The notes: a model not told the origin generated them from the sequence alone. DNA of 64,000 nucleotides from Lactonifactor sp050944855 (GCA_050944855.1 JBMNRU010000014.1:5170-69169); one strand, 5' to 3'. Counted from the first letter of the stretch, positions 54,113 to 62,235 are shown. Numbers and translations are program-made.

Positions 54113-55147
54113 CTATCTTCCTTTTCCAAATCCGCAATTGGGGAAGGTACATGTCTTACAGTTCAGACACAGACCGCCCTCTCCCAAAGAAGCCAGTTCC
54201 TGCGGCGTAACCGGGTCATCTGCCATTAATCTGGGCAAAACCAGGTCAAATACCGTTCTTTTTGCATACATCACACAACCGGGCAGGCCTACGACAGGAA
54301 TCTGTCTGCCGTCCCTTTCATAATATGCCAGCAGCATCATGGCTCCCGGCAGCGCCGGCGCCCCGTAAGATACGATATGCGCGCCTGTCGCCATGATTGC
54401 TCCCGGGGTACAGTCGTCCGGATCCACGCTCATACCGCCTGTGCACAGAACCATCTCCGCCCCTTTATCTATATAATCCAAAATTGCTTTTGTAATATTT
54501 TCTTTTTCGTCATTTACCAGGGTCTGACCCAGGATTTCAGACGGATATTCCCTGATCTTGTCCATAACTACCGGGCCGAAGGTATCTTGAATCCTTCCGT
54601 AAAACACTTCGTTTCCTGTAGTGACGATCCCTACTTTCTTTTTCCGGAAAGGAAGAATCGAAAAAATGGGTTTCTCACCGGCTGCTTCTTTTGCCCGTTC
54701 CATCTTTTCTTTTTCTATAATCAGGGGAATCACCCTGGTTCCTGCGATCGTATCCCCCTTTTTCACTGGAAAATTCCCATGTCTGCAGGCAATCATCATC
54801 TCTCCCAGACGATTCACCGCAAACAGTCTCTCACGATCCACCTTCAGTAATCCATCCACATCGGCAATGACTTCGATCTTACCTTCTTTTACTTCAGAAC
54901 CTTTCATCCCTTCATTTCTGCAAATGGAAAACAAAATCTCTGCCGCTTCATTTTCATGAAGAATTCCCGCCGTTTTTTCCCATACATACAGATGATCCTT
55001 TCCCATAGAAAGTAGTACAGGAATATCCTTTTCTTCTACAATATGTCCTTTTCGAAAAGCCGGCCCCTTTTTCTCGCCTCTGATAATCTGCGTCAAATCA
55101 TGACACAATACATGTCCCACTGCCTCAACAGTTTTCACTTTCTTCAT
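54113..55147 (-). CDS. MoeA-like molybdopterin-binding protein with Cys-rich C-terminus
   Basis: About 344 residues with a MoCF-biosynthesis (MoeA/MogA-type) domain in the second half: VGIVTTGNEVFYGRIQD, VLCTGGMSVDPDDCTPG and PVVGLPGCVMYAKRTVFDLVLPRL. The first half has a shorter MoeA-like lead (HVLCHDLTQIIRGEKKGPAFRKGH; GTRVIPLII). The C-terminus CLNCKTCTFPNCGFGKG could bind zinc or an Fe-S cluster and is not part of classical MoeA. The start at 55147 has GAGGAG upstream. In related clusters such proteins take part in molybdenum insertion for selenium-dependent hydroxylases; the exact step is inferred. Confidence 0.85.
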   Translation of the reverse strand: MKKVKTVEAVGHVLCHDLTQIIRGEKKGPAFRKGHIVEEKDIPVLLSMGKDHLYVWEKTAGILHENEAAEILFSICRNEGMKGSEVKEGKIEVIADVDGLLKVDRERLFAVNRLGEMMIACRHGNFPVKKGDTIAGTRVIPLIIEKEKMERAKEAAGEKPIFSILPFRKKKVGIVTTGNEVFYGRIQDTFGPVVMDKIREYPSEILGQTLVNDEKENITKAILDYIDKGAEMVLCTGGMSVDPDDCTPGAIMATGAHIVSYGAPALPGAMMLLAYYERDGRQIPVVGLPGCVMYAKRTVFDLVLPRLMADDPVTPQELASLGEGGLCLNCKTCTFPNCGFGKGR

Positions 55148-55202
55148 ACTTCTTCTCTCCTCTGTCCGTATTCTACTCCACAAAATTTTTTAGTTTCCAA
55201 AT

Positions 55203-55265
55203 TTACTCATCTCCCAGCCAGATCGTCTCCACATGCCGGATCAATAACAATCGTATTTGTATCAC
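55203..55265 (-). pseudogene. Remnant of a histidine phosphatase gene
   Basis: From a GTG at 55263-55265, with GGGG just before it, the frame reads MIQIRLLLIRHVETIWLGDE then stop. LLLIRHxET is the N-terminal catalytic signature of the histidine phosphatase (phosphoglycerate mutase-like) family; the usual Gly after the His is Val here. Only 20 residues remain, so the other roughly 180 are deleted. Genes of this family occur beside NTP transferase and MoeA-like genes in related molybdenum-hydroxylase clusters, so this looks like decay of one cluster member. The short length leaves some chance of coincidence. Confidence 0.55.
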
Positions 55266-55280
55266 CCCTTTGCTATGTAC

Positions 55281-56408
55281 TTAATCAAATAAAGCACATC
55301 CCAGGAAAATCTCAAGGAGAGATAATCCAGTTTCAAAATACTGAGCATCTTTCTTTAGCTTTTTATCCAGACCAGGCCGGTCTCCATACTTTTTTTGCGC
55401 AGCCTGATGGCGTTCCTGTAACGTACATCGCCTGTCCTCCAAAACCATATGATCTGCCAGAAACAAAATGGTTTCCTCATTAACGCCCAAATCCCATCCA
55501 TGGTGGAGAGACTTATGAGCCTCTACCACCCAGGCCGTTCTGTCAAATCCCATTTTCCGAAGCAGGTTTGCCCCTGCCCTGGCATGATGCTTTTCCATAC
55601 GGGCAATATCGTGAAGCAGCCCGGCTGCCTGCAGTAAATCCAGAGAAAGCTGCGGCAGCTTCTTTTCCCGGCAAACCGTATTAATCTTTTCTCCAATCTC
55701 CAGTGCCAGCCCGGCAACTGTTCTCGCATGGTTCTGAATTGTTTCAGGAGTCTGCCGATGTCTGAAAATATCTTCACAAACTTCTAAATCCGGGATCTCC
55801 CGTCTGGCATATGCCGTTTTCAACCTTTCATAATCTTCCGGCATATCCATATCATACAGCATTTCCCGATCCGGTACTTCCACGTACCTGGTATCTGCTT
55901 CATACCTTTGCAGGACACCACGCAATCCTTCTTCTCCCCGGTAGTTACGAATAGACGGAATCACTTCTCTGCTCATCACCGGCGGATGTCCGCTCTCGCC
56001 CCGATAGGAAGGCATAACCACCAAAGCCTGTGTCTTTTCCCGTTCTTCTATCACTCTCTGAATGGTATAAGGCATAATAAGAGGGATGTCACCCGGGCAC
56101 AGCAAAAACCCTCTGCAGTCATCCTGCAGCGCTTCTACCCCTAACCTTACGGATTCGAACATATCCAGATCCTCATAACGGGAATTGATCACATACTGTA
56201 CCCTCTTCCTGATCAGAAAAGGAATCAGCTCACCCCTGCGATATCCCACCACCACAATGATACGGCGTATGCCTGCCCGTATAAAGTTATCTATGGTATG
56301 CTCTAAAATACAAGTATTTCCCAGAGGAAGAAGCGGTTTAAAAGCCTTCATCCTTCTGGAACACCCTGCCGCCAATATAATTGCCTGGTAGTCGCTATAT
56401 CGGTTCAT
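55281..56408 (-). CDS. MobA/MocA-like nucleotidyltransferase fused to an HD domain
   Basis: 375 residues. The first 200 form a MobA-type NTP transferase (IILAAGCSRRMKAFKPLLPLG, LLCPGDIPLI, YRGESGHPPVMSREV, YDMDMPEDYERL) of the kind that attaches CMP or GMP to molybdopterin. The rest (about 215-350) is an HD phosphohydrolase-like domain with AAGLLHDIARMEKHHARAGA and VEAHKSLHH, keeping the His and His-Asp metal ligands. The fusion matches the DVU_1551-type NTP transferases seen with selenium-dependent molybdenum hydroxylases. It is first in the cluster, with AGGAGG upstream. Confidence 0.88.
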   Translation of the reverse strand: MNRYSDYQAIILAAGCSRRMKAFKPLLPLGNTCILEHTIDNFIRAGIRRIIVVVGYRRGELIPFLIRKRVQYVINSRYEDLDMFESVRLGVEALQDDCRGFLLCPGDIPLIMPYTIQRVIEEREKTQALVVMPSYRGESGHPPVMSREVIPSIRNYRGEEGLRGVLQRYEADTRYVEVPDREMLYDMDMPEDYERLKTAYARREIPDLEVCEDIFRHRQTPETIQNHARTVAGLALEIGEKINTVCREKKLPQLSLDLLQAAGLLHDIARMEKHHARAGANLLRKMGFDRTAWVVEAHKSLHHGWDLGVNEETILFLADHMVLEDRRCTLQERHQAAQKKYGDRPGLDKKLKKDAQYFETGLSLLEIFLGCALFD

Positions 56409-56477
56409 TTTATGCTCTGTCCTCCTGATGCCCTTTCTTATATAATGATACTATAATCGCTTTCGTTTCTCAAGACG

Positions 56478-56518
56478 ACAAAAAGTGGGGGTTCCTTAAT
56501 TTTAAAACCTCACTTTTA
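56478..56518 (-). terminator. Terminator after the sigma-DUF262 gene; left edge of the accessory element
   Basis: AAAAGTGGGGGTT pairs with AACCTCACTTTT around a short loop. On the minus strand it ends in TTTTTGTCG, 60 bases past the sigma-DUF262 stop. It marks the junction between the molybdenum-cofactor cluster and the accessory region; no duplicated attachment site could be confirmed within the window. Confidence 0.65.
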
Positions 56519-56577
56519 ATGCGACGAAAAACACCCTTATGAGACTTCCTCCCATTACCCTTTTTGATTGCGCAAAA

Positions 56578-58302
56578 TCAGCCATTCTTTCCGTTTTTTA
56601 TTGCCTGATCCATTCCCAAATATTGATACATCAGTTTTTCCAAATGATTCATTTTCCCAATTACTACATTTTTATCCTTGGTGGATTTTCTGTTTAAGTC
56701 ATCAAAAGACACATGATCTATATATGTACCATGTAAGGACCGGGTAAATTCAGTCATAAAATCTATAAACTTTTCATCATTAATTCCAATTTTTATAAAT
56801 CTGGCAAACAATCCAAACCAAATAAAAGAATCCCTGGAATCGAACATATCTGAAACATCATCCGTCATTACTTTCTCTAATCTTTCAATCATATCTTCAA
56901 AACTATCAAACTCGGCAACCGTAGCGTTGTTTTTGATATATCTGCACATATCCTCTTGTTTTTTCTTCCAGTCTTCCAAATAATTCGTAGCCATGATAGA
57001 TTCAACAACCACACGATAAATGGCCCCATTTTTAAACTCAGATACTTTATAACCACCCATGTCTTTAAAAAATGGCATACTTGAAATAGACTTTACAATC
57101 TCTGCGTATTCTGTTCCGAGTTTTGTAATCCCTTTCTGAGAGGTTGTCATTGGTTTTCCATCATTATAACGCTCAATATGGTAGGCGATATCTTCTTCAC
57201 TGCAATTCAAATATTGATCATAATTAAAACCATAATCTAAAAATCTATCCTGTAGTTCTTCCGGCAAGTCCGTAAACCTTTTACCCCTGATATCAAACTC
57301 CGCATTCACAGCTATCGGAAATCCATTGCTATCCAATATTTCATCTCCATTCTCTCCTTTTTTTATGGTCTGATATTGTATCATCCATCTTCTGATATTT
57401 CTTGATATTTTATATCCATTTTTTGCAAACGAATAGGCGTTTGTACATCGCTGCTTTCCATCCAGATCCCATATAATCGGTACCCCGTTTATAATTTGCT
57501 CTGCAAAAATTAATGGGTGCAATTTGTTTCCCTGTAAAATATCTGAAATTAAATTACCTTTCATAGACGGACTCCACTGATCGGATTCTCGTTGAAGGGG
57601 ATGATCGAAACGAATCATATGCCTGTCTATCCTTTTGATAATAGAAGCAATACTAATTTTGTCAGTTTTGCAATTTTCCATTGTCTGTGTTATAGATTCC
57701 TCCACATTCATTCTTTTATCCTCCCCAAGATATCCTAATGTTTCATTCGTGTATAAAACACTAATGTTTTTAAAAGATTTCATTTCTGCACAATGACTTT
57801 CATATTGTTTATCTGTTAAGCTAAGTATCTCTTTGATTTTACAAACAGGCACATCTTTCATCTTCAATTCAAGAATTTCTCTTTGTATTTTACTCAGACT
57901 GTTAAAATACTGCTCTATCTTTTCATCTTCGCAAACTCCCCTTCTGTCAAATATTTCTTCCTCAACATTACTGGAAGCCGGCAGTAAATCTCCAATAGCA
58001 GAATTATCTTCATTGACAGAAGTGTCGATGGATACTGCATTTCGATCAGCCAATCTTTTTATTCTGTTTCTTCTTGTAATTTCCGTCCTGATCTTCTTTG
58101 ATAAACAAGAATACAAAAAGCCATCAAATGATTGTTCATAATCATATTTTTTCATTACATCCACAAACACCTCATTTGCCAATGAATAAAAATCATGATA
58201 ATCTTTATCCGCGATGCCGCCAAACTTTGATAATATACTATTTACTACTTTATGTAATTTTCTTGCATTGTTTTCATAATAACGATTCAATATTTCTTCC
58301 AT
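56578..58302 (-). CDS. Sigma-70-like domain fused to a DUF262 domain
   Basis: 574 residues. Residues 1-185 look like a small sigma-70-family factor: region 2 (YHDFYSLANEVFVDVMKKYD then GFLYSCLSKKIRTEITRRNR) and region 4 (SLSKIQREILELKMKDVPVC then a second helix ending KQYESHCAEMKSF). From about 205 a DUF262 (ParB/Srx-like, GmrS-type) domain follows, with HPLQRESDQWSP, a GNLISDILQGNKLHPL helix and the key WDLDGKQRCTNAYSFAKNGY motif near 280. DUF262 proteins are typical of modification-dependent restriction (GmrSD, BrxU, SspE); no DUF1524/HNH nuclease is seen at the C-terminus. The promoter carries a LexA-type box. Role unknown: a DNA- or nucleotide-sensing transcription factor is one inference. 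Confidence 0.75.
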   Translation of the reverse strand: MEEILNRYYENNARKLHKVVNSILSKFGGIADKDYHDFYSLANEVFVDVMKKYDYEQSFDGFLYSCLSKKIRTEITRRNRIKRLADRNAVSIDTSVNEDNSAIGDLLPASSNVEEEIFDRRGVCEDEKIEQYFNSLSKIQREILELKMKDVPVCKIKEILSLTDKQYESHCAEMKSFKNISVLYTNETLGYLGEDKRMNVEESITQTMENCKTDKISIASIIKRIDRHMIRFDHPLQRESDQWSPSMKGNLISDILQGNKLHPLIFAEQIINGVPIIWDLDGKQRCTNAYSFAKNGYKISRNIRRWMIQYQTIKKGENGDEILDSNGFPIAVNAEFDIRGKRFTDLPEELQDRFLDYGFNYDQYLNCSEEDIAYHIERYNDGKPMTTSQKGITKLGTEYAEIVKSISSMPFFKDMGGYKVSEFKNGAIYRVVVESIMATNYLEDWKKKQEDMCRYIKNNATVAEFDSFEDMIERLEKVMTDDVSDMFDSRDSFIWFGLFARFIKIGINDEKFIDFMTEFTRSLHGTYIDHVSFDDLNRKSTKDKNVVIGKMNHLEKLMYQYLGMDQAIKNGKNG

Positions 58303-58358
58303 AGGATGCCACCCAATTCATTTTACTTATGATTCTATTTTATCCCTTTTATTCCTCA

Positions 58359-58387
58359 AGTATAGAACAAATGTTTGTATTTGTCAA
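58359..58387 (-). promoter_or_regulatory. Promoter of the sigma-DUF262 gene with LexA-type box in the spacer
   Basis: Minus-strand TTGACA (plus-strand 58382-58387), 17-base spacer and TATACT (58359-58364), a near-consensus promoter. The spacer holds AGAACAAATGTTTG (58364-58377), a GAAC-N4-GTTY LexA-like site. Repressor bound there would block RNA polymerase, so the gene should be induced by DNA damage. Confidence 0.7.
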
Positions 58388-58395
58388 TGTGAATT

Positions 58396-58409
58396 CGAAC
58401 ATTTGTTCT
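58396..58409. promoter_or_regulatory. Second LexA-type (SOS) box in the divergent region
   Basis: CGAACATTTGTTCT matches the Gram-positive SOS box CGAAC-N4-GTTCG in nine of ten defined positions. With the first box 32 bases away it brackets the intergenic region and may repress both directions. Confidence 0.65.
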
Positions 58410-58543
58410 TTTTGTGTGGGGTTTTGTAAAACAAAATGGAGAAATAAAGATTAGAAACTCATTCACAACAAAATTTAAAGATGGGAGAAAATCGTAATGG
58501 AAAAATTTTTAAATCTAAAAACAGAAAGGGGAAAAACTGAATT

Positions 58544-59424
58544 ATGTCAAACAATCGATACATAACTGAAACGGTTGATAAAGAACATATCCATTTCGGA
58601 GGTATTATCTACTCTTCCGATTATGTTACAGATTATTTAACCCAAATGAAGTTGTATTTGAAAAGATCAGATACATTGAAGAATTCGACCCTACAACGAA
58701 ACAGCTTTTAAGCAGACTTACTAATGTTAAGGAACCCACATTAAATTTTACATCTGAAGGCACACCGGTCACAGACGCACAGGGAGCAGAGATTGTAACA
58801 TTTTACAATGCGGCGCAGGGTACACTCTCTTACACAAATGCAATCCACTCTTTTGATTTGCTTGCAGAACAGTTCTCTTCCGATAAAAACATTGCATCAG
58901 AGGAAAAGAAAATTGTTGTACCTGTAAGTGAAGTGCTGGAAATTGTAGGTAATAAGGTTACATTAAGATATGTTCCTGTGGGTACCACCGGGGCAGAAAT
59001 TAAATACGTACAGCTTGTTAATGACGAAAATGAATTCGGTGAAACATTAGAGGTATCTGCTGCTGCAGCAGAAGGTAAATTCACAATTGACGCCGCTACT
59101 AAAACACTGACCTTCAATGCCGGAACTGCCGGCAAAGTAATTGTAGATTATGAGGCGGCAATGGCAGACGCTATCAGTTTAGCCAAAACTACGGATTCCA
59201 TGCCTCCAGTCAGAACCTTGCATGTGCACTGTTACTTCAGAAATAAGTGTGACAGTAACATTAAATATATTGGTGTAATTGAATTCCCAAGAGCACAGAT
59301 TGATATTTCCAGCGTTGATGTCAGCTTAACTCCTGATGGCGGACATGCGGTTACCTATAAACTGCAGAAGCCTTACTGTGATGAGGCTGGCAAGCTTTGT
59401 GAGGTATTCGTTTATAAAGATTAA
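58544..59424 (+). pseudogene. Putative phage structural-type protein, interrupted by a frameshift
   Basis: The ATG at 58544 opens MSNNRYITETVDKEHIHFGG and runs about 30 residues to ...SSDYVTDY, after which this frame soon stops. The continuation (NPNEVVFEKIRYIEEFDPTT to ...LCEVFVYKD, 59424) lies in the -1 frame and has no start codon before 58858, although it is clearly coding. The break is around 58634-58640 (TATTTAAC). Joined, it would be about 293 residues, beta-rich with an Ig-like pattern (TLRYVPVGTTGAEIKYVQL; VDVSLTPDGGHAVTYKLQ). I take it for a virion or tail-tube-like protein by style and context only. Either a mutation, a sequencing indel or recoding explains the break. Confidence 0.6.
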
Positions 59425-59457
59425 TATAGATTGGGCGTGATGCCCTTTCTATATTAA
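59421..59457 (+). other. Perfect hairpin after the structural-type gene
   Basis: TTAATATAGA (59421-59430) and TCTATATTAA (59448-59457) with inner GGGC/GCCC. No T-run follows, so it may stabilise or process mRNA. The zinc-ribbon gene's ribosome-binding site (AGGAGG) follows directly. Confidence 0.55.
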
Positions 59458-59483
59458 TAAAACCACCAGGAGGACATAGGAAA

Positions 59484-59807
59484 ATGTCAAAAGAATTCAA
59501 TGCAGCCTGCAGCATCTGCGGGGAGCGTTACCATGTCTGTAATGCATGTAAAAATGTTAAAACTTTAAAGCCGTGGAGATCTATTACAGATACTATCGAT
59601 TGTTATAAAATATATATGATCATTCATGATTACAACAATGGTGCTATCACAAAAGAAAGCGCGCGAAAAATGTTAGATACATGTACTTTACCTAAAACCT
59701 TCCAGCCTCATATAAAGACGGCAATCGATGAAATTATGTTTCCTGAAAAGAAAAGGAAAACTAAGAAAGGTGTTATGGAAAATAATCTGAGAAATAATGA
59801 ACAGTGA
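59484..59807 (+). CDS. Small zinc-ribbon protein
   Basis: A 107-residue protein with two CxxC pairs near the N-terminus (CSICGERYHVCNACKNVK), a treble-clef or ribbon-type zinc site. A helical middle (TDTIDCYKIYMIIHDYNNG) and a very basic tail (PEKKRKTKKG) follow. Strong AGGAGG. Family not recognised; nucleic-acid binding is plausible from the ribbon and basic tail. It ends before a strong terminator. Confidence 0.65.
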   Translation: MSKEFNAACSICGERYHVCNACKNVKTLKPWRSITDTIDCYKIYMIIHDYNNGAITKESARKMLDTCTLPKTFQPHIKTAIDEIMFPEKKRKTKKGVMENNLRNNEQ

Positions 59808-59827
59808 TTTTATTAATAAATACAATA

Positions 59828-59874
59828 TGGGAATACATTGTTCATAATTTTTGAATATGTATTCCCATTTTTTT
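59828..59874 (+). terminator. Terminator after the zinc-ribbon gene
   Basis: TGGGAATACA (59828-59837) pairs with TGTATTCCCA (59858-59867), followed by TTTTTTT. Confidence 0.85.
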
Positions 59875-59900
59875 ACGACTCAGATTATGATGGACAATAA

Positions 59901-60131
59901 ATGCGAGAATACAGTGAAATTTTTAATCATTACTATAATGCAGAAGATTCTTTAGTTATAGTAAACATGAAACAAAATCATTTTTATTTATCATCTCCAT
60001 TATCAAAAGGCAAGCTCATGGATGTGTCCCCGGGAAGAGATGAGCGGGTCATCTTTATCTGGCAGAAATCAAAAGAAATGAATGAATTATACCGGCAGTG
60101 GTGTTTACGAAAACCCACTGGAATAAACTAA
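59901..60131 (+). CDS. Small hypothetical protein, 76 residues
   Basis: MREYSEIFNHYYNAEDSLVI to ...YRQWCLRKPTGIN. No known family, signal or membrane helix. The ribosome-binding site is weak. It ends 15 bases before the cysteine desulfurase start, with that gene's GGAG in between, suggesting co-transcription. The translated protein has a balanced composition, so it is probably real. Confidence 0.5.
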   Translation: MREYSEIFNHYYNAEDSLVIVNMKQNHFYLSSPLSKGKLMDVSPGRDERVIFIWQKSKEMNELYRQWCLRKPTGIN

Positions 60132-60146
60132 TGGAGTGTGGATATT

Positions 60147-61289
60147 ATGAATGTATATTTAGATAACAGTGCAACTACACCGCTAACAGATTCCATAAAA
60201 GATTATTTACTATCTATTTTAGACGATTTTGGTAATCCCTCTTCTTTGCATTCTGTTGGCACAGGACCTAAACAAATTATATCAGAAGCACGGCAATCCG
60301 CCGCGGAATTTATTCATGCAAATGATAAAGAAATATACTTTGTGCCATCTGGTTCTGCCGGCAATACTTTGGCAGTCAAAGGACTGGTTTCAGATAACCC
60401 GCAGGAAAATCAGTATGAAGTGTTTTACTCTCCTACTGCTCATAAGTCAATGCTGAAAGCATGTGAATCATGCAGATATCATACCCCATTGAAAGTAACT
60501 ACTGAGGGAAAAATAGATGTATTATATTTACAACATGTATTAGAAAATTATAACAGCCGGAAACCGCTTGTGTGCATAGAGGCGGCTAACTCGGAAATTG
60601 GGACCATTAATGATGTTATTGCAATTGGGTTTCTCGTACATGAATATAATGGACTTTTAGTTGTTGATGCCACCGGTTACATTCCATCTTATCAAGTTGA
60701 TATGAGGTTTTGGAAGGAATACGTTGATATTCTGACTTTTAGTGGACATAAACTTCATGCTTTAAAAGGAGTCGGTATTTTATGGAAGAAAAATGGTATT
60801 GATTTAAAACCATTAGTATATGGATCACAGGAAAATGGATATGTCGGCGGCACGGAAAATGTTTTAGGCATTGCCTCACTTGGAAAAGCTGTTGAGGATT
60901 ATGACTACTCTTCCATTTCCTCAGCTAATAGAAATTACATATATGACTACATTTTAAATAATATTCCTGAAAGCTATTTAGTTGGTGCTGCTGTCCACTC
61001 AGGAAATAGATTGCCTCATAATCTCTATATGTGTTTTAAAGGTGTGGAAGGCGAATCTCTTATGTTCCTATTAGACATGAAGGGAATTCAAGTATCGACC
61101 GGATCAGCATGTAATAGTCACTCTTTATCCGCTTCCACTACTCTATCTGCGATTGGAATGGATGAAAATGATATTCACAGCTGTATCAGAATGACCTGCT
61201 CCGGTAAGGAAACCATAGAAGAATTAGACTATGTATGTCAAACACTCAAACAATGTGTGGAAACTCTAAGAGAATTAAATACAGAATAA
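60147..61289 (+). CDS. Cysteine desulfurase (NifS/IscS/DndA-type, PLP-dependent)
   Basis: A complete 380-residue class V aminotransferase-fold cysteine desulfurase. Landmarks: YLDNSATTPL at the N-terminus, FGNPSSLHSVG, the PLP-binding lysine in FSGHKLHALKG (about 200), GGTENVLGIASLGKA, and the catalytic Cys loop STGSACNSHS (about 321). So it should mobilise sulfur from cysteine as a persulfide. The ATG at 60147 is preferred over an in-frame GTG at 60138. No iscU, thiI or mnmA lies beside it; the neighbours are phage-like. It may supply sulfur for tRNA or DNA (phosphorothioate) modification in the element; the acceptor is unknown. Confidence 0.88.
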   Translation: MNVYLDNSATTPLTDSIKDYLLSILDDFGNPSSLHSVGTGPKQIISEARQSAAEFIHANDKEIYFVPSGSAGNTLAVKGLVSDNPQENQYEVFYSPTAHKSMLKACESCRYHTPLKVTTEGKIDVLYLQHVLENYNSRKPLVCIEAANSEIGTINDVIAIGFLVHEYNGLLVVDATGYIPSYQVDMRFWKEYVDILTFSGHKLHALKGVGILWKKNGIDLKPLVYGSQENGYVGGTENVLGIASLGKAVEDYDYSSISSANRNYIYDYILNNIPESYLVGAAVHSGNRLPHNLYMCFKGVEGESLMFLLDMKGIQVSTGSACNSHSLSASTTLSAIGMDENDIHSCIRMTCSGKETIEELDYVCQTLKQCVETLRELNTE

Positions 61290-61312
61290 AACATATTTTA
61301 AGGAGAATCATG

Positions 61313-61570
61313 ATGGATTTAAATTATATTACAAACTTATATATACCGATTATCATAATTGCTTGTCTTCTTATCGGCTATATTGTTAAGAAATGGATCG
61401 CTGATGTTGATAATAAATACATACCTACCATCGTTTTTGTTCTTGGTGCAATTCTGGGATGTATTGTAAACCATACAGTTACGGTAGAAGTAATTGTCGC
61501 AGGAGCCGCCAGTGGATTAGCGAGCACTGGCCTTCACCAGGCATATAAAAATCTAATTAATCATGAATAG
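61313..61570 (+). CDS. Holin-like membrane protein
   Basis: 85 residues with a first membrane helix (LYIPIIIIACLLIGYIVKKW), a short loop (ADVDNKYIPT), a second hydrophobic hairpin (IVFVLGAILGCIV) and a glycine/alanine-rich third segment ending GAASGLASTGLHQAYKNL. The ASTGLHQA motif is common in one group of phage holins (holin superfamily V type). AGGAG precedes the ATG pair at 61310/61313; the second is chosen for spacing. It would make membrane pores for lysis. No endolysin follows directly. Confidence 0.72.
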   Translation: MDLNYITNLYIPIIIIACLLIGYIVKKWIADVDNKYIPTIVFVLGAILGCIVNHTVTVEVIVAGAASGLASTGLHQAYKNLINHE

Positions 61571-61589
61571 AAAGTACGGTGTTACATAA

Positions 61590-62138
61590 ATGGAACCAAT
61601 CATCAAATTAACACAAGTTGATTATGCCACCGTTTTTATATCTGTCTTTTCGATTCTTATCGGAATGAAAGTTATCATTTCCTTATTTGAATGGTTCATT
61701 GATAAACTCGGTTTAGAAACAAAAGGAATGCGAAAGCAACGTGAAGAGCACGAACTTTTAATCGCAACAGCAAATGGATTAAAAGATTTAGCAACGGAAC
61801 ATAAACATGATATTGATAAAATATATGACGATAATATGAAATGGAGAAATCATTCACGTGAAATAATCCTGAAAAATGAAAAAATTCGCAGTCAGCAAAT
61901 CGAATCTTTGACCATTGCAAATAGAGAATTATTAGCGGGAAAAATCAACGATAAATATAAATACTATATAACTATAAACGGTATTCCTGAAGATGAAGTA
62001 GATGAATTTACAGCATTGCACAGCGCTTATAATGCTTGCGGCGGAAATCATCAGGGAGATACAAAATACAATTATATTATGAAACATTTATCTGTAATCC
62101 CCGTCAAGACGAAACTGGTATATAAAGAAGACAAGTAA
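61590..62138 (+). CDS. Membrane-anchored phage-type protein after the holin
   Basis: 182 residues: one N-terminal membrane helix (VFISVFSILIGMKVIISLFEW), a coiled-coil region (about 45-120, REEHELLIATANGLKDLATEHKH start) and a small conserved C-terminal domain (KYYITINGIPEDEVDEF; HSAYNACGGNHQGDTKYNYI). It follows the holin by 19 bases. Proteins with this layout occur beside holins in gut phages; a spanin-like or lysis-regulating role is only a guess. Confidence 0.6.
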   Translation: MEPIIKLTQVDYATVFISVFSILIGMKVIISLFEWFIDKLGLETKGMRKQREEHELLIATANGLKDLATEHKHDIDKIYDDNMKWRNHSREIILKNEKIRSQQIESLTIANRELLAGKINDKYKYYITINGIPEDEVDEFTALHSAYNACGGNHQGDTKYNYIMKHLSVIPVKTKLVYKEDK

Positions 62139-62235
62139 CTACATACAATAATTAGGAGAGTGATTCCATCGGAGTCGCTCTTGATTGATACCAGATAAGG
62201 ATAAAATTTTTATTTTTTGAAAGAGAACTGTATCT

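Noticed and set aside
56450..56580. Prophage attachment site at the left edge of the element
   Set aside because: No tRNA gene or integrase and no visible direct repeat partner in the window, so no att site can be claimed.
58633..58640. Programmed -1 frameshift site
   Set aside because: No canonical slippery heptamer in the required frame and no clear downstream pseudoknot; a mutation or sequencing indel is simpler.
59421..59457. Intrinsic terminator after the frameshifted gene
   Set aside because: The hairpin is perfect but no T-run follows, so it is listed as a hairpin only.
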